Of a stretch of DNA of 11,034 bases, positions 1 through 7,974 are shown in pieces. A program made the position numbers and the translations under genes. The stretch comes from SIG575 sp045595725 (GTDB lineage: Bacteria > Bacillota > Clostridia > Oscillospirales > Acutalibacteraceae): contig JAZOAY010000083.1 of the NCBI GenBank assembly GCA_045595725.1, forward strand, positions 1 through 11,034. Reading direction: 5' to 3'. Numbering within the stretch: the first letter of the stretch is position 1; each line of letters begins with the position of its first letter. Below the pieces are notes generated by a model that did no database searches, was not told the origin of the DNA, and saw nothing but the letters and a program-made list of their open reading frames with translations.

Positions 1-6
1 AGTCTG

Positions 7-57
7 ATAAACCTTGATAATACTGAGTTTTCAGTGTTATTGAGGTTTATTGTTTTT
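7..57 (+). terminator. Intrinsic terminator of a + strand gene lying left of the window
   Basis: A 20-bp stem (7-26 with 31-50) closes on a GTTT loop and is followed by TTGTTTTT. Three of the pairs (15/42, 16/41, 21/36) are G-U wobbles in the + strand transcript. In a - strand transcript the same positions would be A-C mismatches, so the hairpin is built to work on + strand RNA. It therefore most likely ends a gene whose coding sequence lies just left of position 1. The identity of that gene cannot be seen. Confidence 0.8.
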
Positions 58-83
58 AATAAAAGAAAAAGTTAAATTCCGTG

Positions 84-120
84 TTGTCTAACACTTTTCT
101 AACATTTGTCTAACACTTTT
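84..120. repeat. Short direct repeats with 11-bp period (TCTAAC iterons)
   Basis: TCTAAC occurs at 87-92, 98-103 and 109-114, exactly one helical turn apart. The outer two copies sit in an identical 15-bp repeat (84-98 and 106-120). The first copy is also part of an inverted repeat, GTGTT-N4-AACAC, at 81-94. Same-face spacing is typical of cooperative protein binding sites. The cognate protein and regulated gene are unknown. Confidence 0.55.
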
Positions 121-198
121 TCAATGTCAGTGCGACAAAAAAGATTGCAATTTTTGCTATTTTGCGTGAAATCTTCATATATTTCAAGGAATTATGAG

Positions 199-226
199 TT
201 GAAAATCAACGCCCACCAGATAATAT
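199..226 (+). promoter_or_regulatory. Possible + strand promoter without a gene
   Basis: TTGAAA (199-204) and TAATAT (221-226) are separated by 16 bp, a weak sigma-A-like match. A transcript would start near 233 and meet the strong terminator at 360-400, giving about 165 nt with no credible ORF. In DNA this AT-rich, chance matches are common. Confidence 0.25.
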
Positions 227-304
227 TTCTAACGCGTTGTCTAAAATTAATTTACAAAACAACTTCCATTCTTACTTTATATCCACACATAATAAGTTAC
301 TATA

Positions 305-335
305 ATTATACCCCCGAGCATTCATTCTTTGTCAA
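305..335 (-). promoter_or_regulatory. Possible - strand promoter with perfect hexamers and a 19-bp spacer
   Basis: On the - strand a perfect TTGACA (335 down to 330) and a perfect TATAAT (310 down to 305) are separated by 19 bp. Such long spacers are known from promoters activated by MerR-family regulators, but no inverted repeat is visible inside this spacer. Transcription would run leftwards through the TCTAAC repeats. No good ORF lies downstream within the window. Confidence 0.3.
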
Positions 336-359
336 GAAGAAAACAAGTTATATTAAATT

Positions 360-400
360 AAAAAATACAAACGGTTGAACACAAACCGTTTGTATTTTTT
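360..400. terminator. Strong bidirectional intrinsic terminator
   Basis: A perfect 17-bp inverted repeat (360-376 with 384-400) surrounds a 7-nt loop. The arms end in six T on one strand and six T on the other, so it can act in both directions. It lies 120 bp beyond the terminator of the giant gene and could be a backup for it, or could end a short + strand RNA. Confidence 0.75.
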
Positions 401-520
401 GATTTAGTTAATATTTTAGTATTCCAACTATTATTATTTCTATTTGTTCAAATAAACAGATACGAGATTGTTTTGAAAAACAAAAGCATCAACTTCAAAA
501 AAAGATTATCAAATAAAGAA

Positions 521-555
521 AACCGCCGTTATCCTTTTTTCGGATAACAGCGGTT
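521..555 (-). terminator. Intrinsic terminator of the giant dockerin/LRR gene
   Basis: The stem pairs 521-534 with 542-555, starting 17 bp past the stop codon of the giant gene. The single C/A mismatch on the + strand (527/549) becomes a G-U pair in the - strand transcript, giving an unbroken 14-pair stem there. It is followed in the - direction by TTTTCTTTATTT. The + side lacks a proper T-tract, so it serves the - strand gene. Confidence 0.85.
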
Positions 556-572
556 ATAATTATTTATTAACT

Positions 573-3500
573 TTACCAGAGTACCGTTACACCTCTTGCA
601 TGAGCATTCATGAGAGCAACATCCATGGTGTTCACTTTGCCGTCACCGTTGATGTCAGCACAAGCAAAATTGTAACCTGTAAGTGCTGACACACCCTTTG
701 CGTGAGCATTCGCACGTGCAACGTCTACCGTGTTTACTTTGCCATCACCATTTATATCTCCAATACGGAGCAACGTGGTATCAAATTCCACATCGTTTTC
801 TCCGATAGTGATATTACATTGTCTGACGGCATATCCGATTCTGCAAACTGACATTATGTAGTCTCCCTTAACCACACCATCAAAGGCATAGTTTGCGAAA
901 TCGCCTTTTGCAACTGTTCTGTAAGCAGGTTGTGTCTCACCTACTTTTGTGAGAGTTATAATAACATCTTCATCCGACGATCCGGTACTTTCCACCACAC
1001 CCAGAACTTTATAGGTTTCTTCCACATGCGAATCTTCAACAATAACAGAAAGCATTCTTTCCTGAGTTTGTTCATCATTCACTTTGAATACAAAAGTAAA
1101 TTGATGTGTACCGATTTCAAGTGTTGACAGATACTCAGAAGATATTACTATTTTGTTGTCAATTCTGCTATAAAATTCAGTTGACAAGCCTGAAATCTCT
1201 AAGAAAGTATTTCCGTTTTCGTCGATTTCAACAGATACATCTTCGGGAAGATTTTTATCAAATATAACTTCCGCTTTGCCAAGTGATGAATTTGAAGGAA
1301 GATTTTCGTTTTCGATAATTTCCTGTTCAAAATGAACAACCATGACACATTCTTCATTATCAAAAGAGAGATATTCTTCTTCATCAATATCCATGTTTAT
1401 TGTAACCGGTCCCGATAACTGACCTTCATCAAAGAACGAATCGTCTGTCCTTATCATGTAATATCTTGTTTCACCAGGTTCTAAACCATCAACAGGAAGT
1501 TCATAAACAACTTCACCGTCAGAATCACCTTTAATTGCCTGAAGAACTCCGTTTCCTGTAACGTTTCCGTTATTTGTGACACATACAAGGATATGGTCTA
1601 TGTTACCGATTATTTTCTGTTCCGCACTTACAGAAAAATCAGTATAACCAAGTTTGAAAACAAACTGATTATCTTCGGGATTAATATCACTTTTTTCTGT
1701 AGGTGTCACGCTGAGTTGTAATTCATCTTCAGTAATTGTTTCCGGCAAATCAAAATCAACAACAATCTTTACAGTTTCACCGGGTTTCACTTTTACTGAT
1801 TTTGATTGACTGTAGGAAAGCTCAGGAATATCAATTTTAACCGATTCAACTTTTGAAAGACCGTTATTTGTAACGATGATTTCCATTTCTCCTGTTTTTT
1901 CCTGAATGAGTTTATCATAGTCGATATATACATCTTCTATGGTAAGGTCATAACCAAAATCAACTGTCGTGAAGCACAGATTGCTTGAAGTATCAAAATC
2001 TGTTTCATCAAAAACTACAGATGTACTCAGATAAGGAATAAGAAGTTCATCTCCTGAATAAGTTGTAGCAAAAGCATCAACATATCTGTCACTTTCTGTT
2101 TTGGTTACACGGACAGGAAGACTCCATTCCTCATCATAGAACACTCCGTAAATGTCACTACCTTCATCAGCCTTATTGGCAAAGAGAATGTCAAAGCCAT
2201 CCTCTTTTTCTACTAACTGATAATTTGATGACAATTCTGTTATGGGGTTTTCAAACATTTTAATAACAGAACTATCTTTATCAGTAATGTAATTGAGGTT
2301 TCCACCGTTGTACCATACAAGACAATCATCACCGTTGAAACGTACAAAATCAACATTACTGTTTACATCTGTCTCTGTATCAATTTCAGTAATATTGCCG
2401 TTCATATCTGCAACACAAACAACATTATCTTCAAAAGTTGATAAGTTGCAATCAAGGTCCTTTACAAATGCGATGTAATTACCTGATTTAAGACTACCTG
2501 CTTCAACTGAAGTTACACAAGGACTTGAAGACACTATTGTTTCGGGTGAAGTCCATGTGCCATTTTCATAGCGACTGATTAAAATCGAGTTATTTTCAGT
2601 CATACCAAACATGTCATTATCAGCATTATTAACCCAAACAACGGTAGGAACTGAATCAACAACATCAATGCTGGGAATCATATCACATGTCGCATTATCT
2701 GTAAGTACCGTAGGAGTTTCAAATTTTCCTGTTTCGGCATTAAATTTTGAAACTGCTATTTCAGAAATTTCTGCATAATCTGCCAGTTCATCAGAAGCAG
2801 TCAGTTTTTTGTTAAGTTCAACGTAAGTTATGTAGATACCTTTTCCGTCTGAACATGCATCAACATAACCATCAACAAAATCGTTGTTATCAACTTTATG
2901 AGGAACGCCCCATGTATTACTTTCTTTATCATAAATTGAATAGAAAAGATTTACGTTGTTGTAATCATCATCGAGACCGTTATCGTCACTGAACAACATC
3001 ATTGTTGTATCATCGGATGAAACAATCTTTGGTTCAATGTTGTCATAAACGCTTGTCTGCAAAAGTTTATTGTCCTCGGAAACTTCTGAAGACCTTGCCT
3101 TGGATGAAACACCACATAACCATTCAGAACGTTCATCAAGATAATCACGGGAAATAAGCTTATAGTTTTCCGTGTTATACATTTCTGCAATCATGTTTGA
3201 TGCAGAAGGCTCTTCAACAACAGTAGATGATAGTCCCTTATCTTTTTCTTCGGGCGCCGTGCCTTTGTAAATAACCATATGGTCTTTTTCAAACAATGGT
3301 TTTTCGTACTTGAAGATCCACGCCTTAGCATACAAACCTATTGATGAATCAAGATAAATTTCTTTTGTATACGGGTCAGGTACTAATCTGAAATCGAAAG
3401 TCATTTTTCCATTTCCGTAAAGACCTGCTGAGGCAAATCTGCAACCGAAGCCCGCACTAACTTTCAATGCTGCCGCTAACGAAAGATTAATTTCAGGCAT

Positions 3501-6500
3501 CCACCATTTTGCTTTTTCATAATCATATTTAAATTCAAAAGAAATCTCACCTGTTGCAGAAATTTTTATTTCAACAACCACAGGAACACAAATAATTATA
3601 AATTCCTGAGCATAATTAAAAGAAATTGCAACAGTTACAGAAAGCTGTCCCTCTTGCTTGTAAACACCGGTTGAATTAATATATGCAGCATAGTACCCTG
3701 CCGTGCTACAAGAGAAATTACCGTATGCTACTTTATCAGCTTTCTCTTTTTTTATTTTCCAAAGATCTTCCCTTAGCCTTGTAAGATCCTTATCCACAAC
3801 GTCCATACCATAGCCGATTTTCAGACACTCATTATCCAAAACGACGTTACCTAATAAATCTTCAAAATCCATTGATATTTTGGCACCGCCAAGAATGGGA
3901 ATATTTTTAGGTATGGTAAGTGACGTATCACTACCTATTGATATAGGTTTTTCTGTAAATTTGAACTTGATGACATTAATATTTAGCACCTGTTGAATAT
4001 CAACACCGTAAGATGTGTGCATAACACCTATAACCTGTTTTTCAGGTTGGAATTCAGTGTTTGAAATTTTAAATTTACCATCTTCGCTCGTTGCAATAAC
4101 TGTGCCATCCTGAACTATGGAATAGCCCTCAATTTCATATCCGGGCTCAACTTCACCTGAAATGACAATTTTAGCCTCCATATCAAGTGCACAGTTAATC
4201 TGTGCCACGCCTGTCGCAATATCCTTATCATTGCATGAAACAGGAATAACATGTGACGGGTCTGTTTCAAGAACAACAAAACTCAAAGACATATCATGGT
4301 TCAGGATATAATTCATATCCGTATACGGATAAAACCCTTCACCAAATACATAAATATCTGCCGTTGCCTTTGATGGTTTTAGGAAGAAAGCATATCCGTT
4401 TTCATCAGATACAGTGTCAACGCCATTGAGTCTGACTGTAGCATTGGGAATTACATTACCACTTCTGTCAACAACAGAAACAACATACCATGAATCTTTG
4501 CCACCGACAGTTTCAAGTTCCTCAATTGCATTTCTCGGGAAAGCAATATATCCGTTGTATTTACCGTTTACAACATTTCCTTTCCAACCCGACAAATGCT
4601 TGTAATAATATATTGCAAAACTTGTTGCAGTATTATCAAATACATTGGCACCGAATGAAGAAGGTGCTGCACCCTCAAAATACACTTTTTTCAGGTTTCC
4701 ACAGCCATTGAACGCTCTCGGGCCAATAGATTTTACAGTATCGCTGAGTGTTACCGTTTCGATTTTTGAACATTTAACAAATGAATCACGTGAAACATCT
4801 GTAACTTTATACTGAACCCCTTTGTACCATACATATTCAGGAATGACAACATCAGCAACATTTACATCTTTACCTGAAGAAACTGACGCAGTTTTGGCAG
4901 AAGTATTGAGATAATACTTAATCCCCTGCTTGTCTTTATATTCATCATCAAGTGCGTAAGTCAATGCAGTTATAACTTCGGTAACAGGGCTTACCTCACT
5001 TTCAAGATGAGTTTGCGATTCTGTTGCATAGGAAGAAATCTGGTATACTTCATCTGGATAAAGGCCAAGGAAAGTGTGTGTTTGTGAATTTTCCTCAGGA
5101 GAAACCCAGAATCTGCCGTTGCGTTTGTAGTTCATACCATTTTCAGAAACAATCGTTACTGAGTTTTCTGTCACTTCGTAAATCTGAGGCGCTGTCGGTC
5201 TTGGTGCAGTTGCTTTACCTACTTTAACTGAAGCTGAAGAAATTGTACCTGTGTAGCCTTTACTTTCATCACCTTTTGCTGCTGCAGAAACATTACAATC
5301 TACATCCTCTGCAGTGAGAGTATATGTAGTGGAGTTTGCATCTTCTATTTCTTCACTGCCTCTGTACCAGCAAACAACATATTCACCATCAATACTAAAA
5401 GTTGCGTTCAGCGTTTCACCGTAAACAGCAGAAGATACTGCTGTCCCACTCTTTTTAACCGAAACAGAACCTTTAATCAATTCACAGGAGAGAATTATTT
5501 CTGACGCTATAGAATAAGCATCCTCATAAACATCACTGCCCGTTACTCTTGAGAAGAAATAATACTTATTAGAACTTGAAAGACCTTCAAAAGACAATCC
5601 TGTCTGCCAGTTTGTAACAGTTGAACTGTCATTTTGAAGACTCCAGCCATATTCAACAGTACCATCACCTGCAGGGGGATTTATCTGAGCAAGAACACAG
5701 GAAATACCAGTGGAAGTTGAAATAACAGGAGCAGAAATACTGCGGGATTTTTTAGTAACAGTAACTGTACATGTGTCTGTATAGTCATTTCCGTCCGCAA
5801 ATATAGGAAAACCTGTTATAACTGCTGTTCCGACTGAAACAGGTGTAATTTTTCCTGTTAAATCAACTGTTGCAACTTTCAGATCTGAACTCATCCAGTA
5901 AGCCTCTCTATTGGGAGCGTCTTCAGGTAAAGTTGCATAAGAAATTATTTTACTTTCTGTTAAGGGTAACGTTAAAGATTTGCAGGATGCATTAATTGAA
6001 AAACCTGTTATAGGCGCACAGTTAAAATAAATCTGTGCATTCAACAAATCGTCGTTTCCTTCGGATATCGCAATATTGTTTCCATCTTCCTTACTTCCGG
6101 AATAATAAACTTTATCGAGTGAAGAACAATTGTAAAAAGCATTAGTCTCTATTATTTTAACGCTGACAGGTACCGAAATTATAGTAAGTTTCGTACAATT
6201 TTCAAAGGCATGACCATCTATACTTGTAACATTGTTTGGCAAAGAAATTACTGTAAGATTTGTGCAATTACCAAACATATAATCAGATATACTTACTATA
6301 TTATCAGAAAATGTAACTGTTTTTAGGCTTTTGCAATCGTAAAAAGCATATTCACCTATACTTGTAACACTATCAGGAAGTATGATTGTTTTTAAATTGT
6401 TGCAACCATAGAATACGGATGCCCCTATACTTGTGATATTATCGGACAATTCAATGGTTTTTAGACTTTCACAACCATAGAATGCACCTCGCCCAACACT

Positions 6501-7898
6501 TGTGATATTATCAAGATTTGTAATTGTTTTTAACCAAGAACAACCATAAAATACATGTTCACCAATAGTCTTCAAACTATCAGGAATTATTATTTCCACC
6601 CCTGTTTGCAAAATGCCATTAACATAAAGATTATCTGCATAGCAAAAAGGATTAGAAGAATAAGAACTAAAACTTATTTTGCTCCACAAATTTATATTAC
6701 CTTCAAAATAAACATCTTTAAGGTTTGAACAATAATAAAAAGCAGATTCACCTATATTTGTAATAGCATCTGACATTTCAATAGCCGTCAACCATTCGCA
6801 CTTGTAAAAAACATAATCATTAATCGAACGCAAATCATCAGGAACAGTTATTTTCACTTTCGTTTGCAATATACCATTAACATAAAGATTATCTGCATAG
6901 CAAAAGGGATTAGAATAATAACCAAAACTTATTTTGCTCCACAAATTTATATTACCTTCATAAAATACATTTTTTAAATCATAGCAGTTAATAAATGCGG
7001 AATCTCCTACAAATTTGATACTATCTGGAATTGTCACCGAAATAATATTATGACAATCTCTGAACGCATAGCTCTCAATGCTTGTAACACCATCTGGAAT
7101 TTCAATAGATGTAAGTCCTGTACATTGGTCGAATACAGCATAATTTATTTCCACTACACTATCAGGAATTGTGATTGAAGTTAATTTACTACAAGATTTA
7201 AATGCAGATGCAGCAATTGTCTTCACACCTGATTTTATCTTATATACACCTGACAAACTATCACGAGCCCTAATCAAATGATTACCGACATATAAAACAT
7301 TGTTTGTCCAATTACTTGAGTTTTCATAGTATGCTGTACCTTCCAACACGGAGTATCCTATCCATGTTACACTATCAGGAATTGTGATTGATGCAAGATT
7401 TTTACAACCTTTAAATACTCCACTTCCTATCAATGTTACACTATCTGGGATTATAATCGAGGTAAGTTTTGTGCAACCATCAAATGAAGAACTACCTATG
7501 GTTGTAACACTATTAGGAATTTTAACTGATGTAAGTTTCGTGCAAAGATTAAAAGCTCCTGAACTTATACTTGTAACACCATTTGCAATATTTACTGTTT
7601 TTATTGATGAACTGTATGAATACCATGGAGAAAGCGACGAAGAATATGACATTGTACCTGTTCCGGTAATATCAAGTAAACCTGTTTTCGTATTAAGTGA
7701 CCACTTTACGTTTACACCGCAAGAACCACTATATGTCGCTGCCTCTGCTTCGACCTGAAAAATTTTACTGAAGTCGAACCATGCGGGTAATTTAAATTCA
7801 AGCCATTCGAGGCCTACAAAACCTGACAACGGTGCAATACCTATTGTCATAACTACTGCAAGGAAAATCGCCAATGTTCTTTTCAGTACATTTTTCAT
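573..7898 (-). CDS. Giant secreted leucine-rich-repeat protein with C-terminal type I dockerin (2441 aa)
   Basis: Seen: the start at 7898 has AGGAGG 8 nt upstream and opens a signal sequence (hydrophobic residues 9-29) with likely cleavage after VEAEA (49-53). BspA-like leucine-rich repeats (about 16 F-x-x-C units, IPDSVT-type) span about 95-605. A Big_2-type Ig domain follows (625-715), then Fn3/Ig-like strands (720-980), a second small LRR block (980-1105) and a carboxypeptidase-regulatory-like domain (1137-1213). An unassigned module covers about 1215-1540 and propeller-like repeats about 1630-1970. Next come two CARDB-like domains (1985-2187), an X2-like domain (2203-2290), another regulatory-like beta domain (2293-2373) and a type I dockerin with calcium loops at 2381 and 2415. 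There is no LPXTG motif or SLH domain. Known: dockerins bind cohesins; BspA-type LRRs are linked to adhesion. Inferred: a surface or complex-borne adhesin, with no catalytic motif recognised. Domain limits are approximate. It has its own promoter and terminator. Confidence 0.93.
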   Translation of the reverse strand: MKNVLKRTLAIFLAVVMTIGIAPLSGFVGLEWLEFKLPAWFDFSKIFQVEAEAATYSGSCGVNVKWSLNTKTGLLDITGTGTMSYSSSLSPWYSYSSSIKTVNIANGVTSISSGAFNLCTKLTSVKIPNSVTTIGSSSFDGCTKLTSIIIPDSVTLIGSGVFKGCKNLASITIPDSVTWIGYSVLEGTAYYENSSNWTNNVLYVGNHLIRARDSLSGVYKIKSGVKTIAASAFKSCSKLTSITIPDSVVEINYAVFDQCTGLTSIEIPDGVTSIESYAFRDCHNIISVTIPDSIKFVGDSAFINCYDLKNVFYEGNINLWSKISFGYYSNPFCYADNLYVNGILQTKVKITVPDDLRSINDYVFYKCEWLTAIEMSDAITNIGESAFYYCSNLKDVYFEGNINLWSKISFSSYSSNPFCYADNLYVNGILQTGVEIIIPDSLKTIGEHVFYGCSWLKTITNLDNITSVGRGAFYGCESLKTIELSDNITSIGASVFYGCNNLKTIILPDSVTSIGEYAFYDCKSLKTVTFSDNIVSISDYMFGNCTNLTVISLPNNVTSIDGHAFENCTKLTIISVPVSVKIIETNAFYNCSSLDKVYYSGSKEDGNNIAISEGNDDLLNAQIYFNCAPITGFSINASCKSLTLPLTESKIISYATLPEDAPNREAYWMSSDLKVATVDLTGKITPVSVGTAVITGFPIFADGNDYTDTCTVTVTKKSRSISAPVISTSTGISCVLAQINPPAGDGTVEYGWSLQNDSSTVTNWQTGLSFEGLSSSNKYYFFSRVTGSDVYEDAYSIASEIILSCELIKGSVSVKKSGTAVSSAVYGETLNATFSIDGEYVVCWYRGSEEIEDANSTTYTLTAEDVDCNVSAAAKGDESKGYTGTISSASVKVGKATAPRPTAPQIYEVTENSVTIVSENGMNYKRNGRFWVSPEENSQTHTFLGLYPDEVYQISSYATESQTHLESEVSPVTEVITALTYALDDEYKDKQGIKYYLNTSAKTASVSSGKDVNVADVVIPEYVWYKGVQYKVTDVSRDSFVKCSKIETVTLSDTVKSIGPRAFNGCGNLKKVYFEGAAPSSFGANVFDNTATSFAIYYYKHLSGWKGNVVNGKYNGYIAFPRNAIEELETVGGKDSWYVVSVVDRSGNVIPNATVRLNGVDTVSDENGYAFFLKPSKATADIYVFGEGFYPYTDMNYILNHDMSLSFVVLETDPSHVIPVSCNDKDIATGVAQINCALDMEAKIVISGEVEPGYEIEGYSIVQDGTVIATSEDGKFKISNTEFQPEKQVIGVMHTSYGVDIQQVLNINVIKFKFTEKPISIGSDTSLTIPKNIPILGGAKISMDFEDLLGNVVLDNECLKIGYGMDVVDKDLTRLREDLWKIKKEKADKVAYGNFSCSTAGYYAAYINSTGVYKQEGQLSVTVAISFNYAQEFIIICVPVVVEIKISATGEISFEFKYDYEKAKWWMPEINLSLAAALKVSAGFGCRFASAGLYGNGKMTFDFRLVPDPYTKEIYLDSSIGLYAKAWIFKYEKPLFEKDHMVIYKGTAPEEKDKGLSSTVVEEPSASNMIAEMYNTENYKLISRDYLDERSEWLCGVSSKARSSEVSEDNKLLQTSVYDNIEPKIVSSDDTTMMLFSDDNGLDDDYNNVNLFYSIYDKESNTWGVPHKVDNNDFVDGYVDACSDGKGIYITYVELNKKLTASDELADYAEISEIAVSKFNAETGKFETPTVLTDNATCDMIPSIDVVDSVPTVVWVNNADNDMFGMTENNSILISRYENGTWTSPETIVSSSPCVTSVEAGSLKSGNYIAFVKDLDCNLSTFEDNVVCVADMNGNITEIDTETDVNSNVDFVRFNGDDCLVWYNGGNLNYITDKDSSVIKMFENPITELSSNYQLVEKEDGFDILFANKADEGSDIYGVFYDEEWSLPVRVTKTESDRYVDAFATTYSGDELLIPYLSTSVVFDETDFDTSSNLCFTTVDFGYDLTIEDVYIDYDKLIQEKTGEMEIIVTNNGLSKVESVKIDIPELSYSQSKSVKVKPGETVKIVVDFDLPETITEDELQLSVTPTEKSDINPEDNQFVFKLGYTDFSVSAEQKIIGNIDHILVCVTNNGNVTGNGVLQAIKGDSDGEVVYELPVDGLEPGETRYYMIRTDDSFFDEGQLSGPVTINMDIDEEEYLSFDNEECVMVVHFEQEIIENENLPSNSSLGKAEVIFDKNLPEDVSVEIDENGNTFLEISGLSTEFYSRIDNKIVISSEYLSTLEIGTHQFTFVFKVNDEQTQERMLSVIVEDSHVEETYKVLGVVESTGSSDEDVIITLTKVGETQPAYRTVAKGDFANYAFDGVVKGDYIMSVCRIGYAVRQCNITIGENDVEFDTTLLRIGDINGDGKVNTVDVARANAHAKGVSALTGYNFACADINGDGKVNTMDVALMNAHARGVTVLW
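6604..6960 (-). repeat. In-frame duplicated segment inside the LRR block of the giant gene
   Basis: Positions 6604-6705 and 6862-6960 are nearly identical at DNA level, including two blocks of about 32 bp without a change, and differ by one codon in length. The period is 258 bp (86 residues). Each copy encodes a non-LRR insert with NLWSKISF, NPFCYADNLYVNG and ILQT, followed by standard LRR units. The close DNA match points to recent duplication or gene conversion. Confidence 0.85.
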
Positions 7899-7906
7899 TT
7901 TTATTT

Positions 7907-7912
7907 CCTCCT
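7907..7912 (-). promoter_or_regulatory. Ribosome binding site fixing the start of the giant gene at 7898
   Basis: The - strand reads AGGAGG ending 8 nt before the ATG at 7898. An in-frame ATG 10 codons upstream (7928) lies before this site and would place non-signal residues ahead of the signal peptide, so it is not the start. Confidence 0.92.
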
Positions 7913-7948
7913 GATTTTTTAGAATCAATTAATGCTCTGAAATATGTC

Positions 7949-7969
7949 ATGTACACATCTATGTATACA
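7949..7969. promoter_or_regulatory. Operator-like paired palindromes at the transcription start of the giant gene
   Basis: ATGTACACA (7949-7957) and ATGTATACA (7961-7969) form a 12-bp-period direct repeat. Each contains a palindrome (TGTACA, TGTATACA). They lie directly downstream of the -10 element, across the expected start of transcription near 7968, a usual place for a repressor to bind. The regulator is unknown. Confidence 0.4.
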
Positions 7970-7974
7970 CCATT

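Larger units (their letters stand above)
58..359. other. Non-coding spacer, no supported gene
   Basis: This stretch is about 70-75% A+T. The only reading frames of any length lack a ribosome binding site and have no recognisable protein features. It holds the 11-bp-spaced TCTAAC repeats, one weak + promoter-like sequence, one - promoter-like sequence with perfect hexamers but a long spacer, and nothing else that can be named. A short untranslated RNA between the + promoter and the 360-400 terminator is possible but unproven. Confidence 0.6.

Noticed and set aside
110..178. 22-residue - strand peptide (begins MKISRKIAKIAIFF), cationic and hydrophobic
   Set aside because: No ribosome binding site precedes its ATG and the region is AT-rich; it looks peptide-like only by composition.
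311..329. MerR-type operator inside the 19-bp spacer
   Set aside because: The spacer has no inverted repeat, so spacing alone does not support a MerR-family site.
106..378. A 90-codon + strand ORF in the left intergenic region
   Set aside because: It begins with TTG, has no ribosome binding site, low-complexity AT-driven composition, and ends inside a terminator hairpin.
441..483. Small palindromes TATTTG-TT-CAAATA and TTGTTTT-GA-AAAACAA
   Set aside because: They are short, AT-only and expected by chance here; no promoter or T-tract gives them a role.
6180..7600. Regularly spaced repeats resembling an array such as CRISPR
   Set aside because: The period of about 69 bp reflects 23-residue leucine-rich repeats in frame; units are degenerate and coding, with no unique spacers.
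7899..7928. Upstream in-frame ATG for the giant gene
   Set aside because: The AGGAGG site lies downstream of it and is correctly placed for the ATG at 7898, which opens the signal peptide directly.
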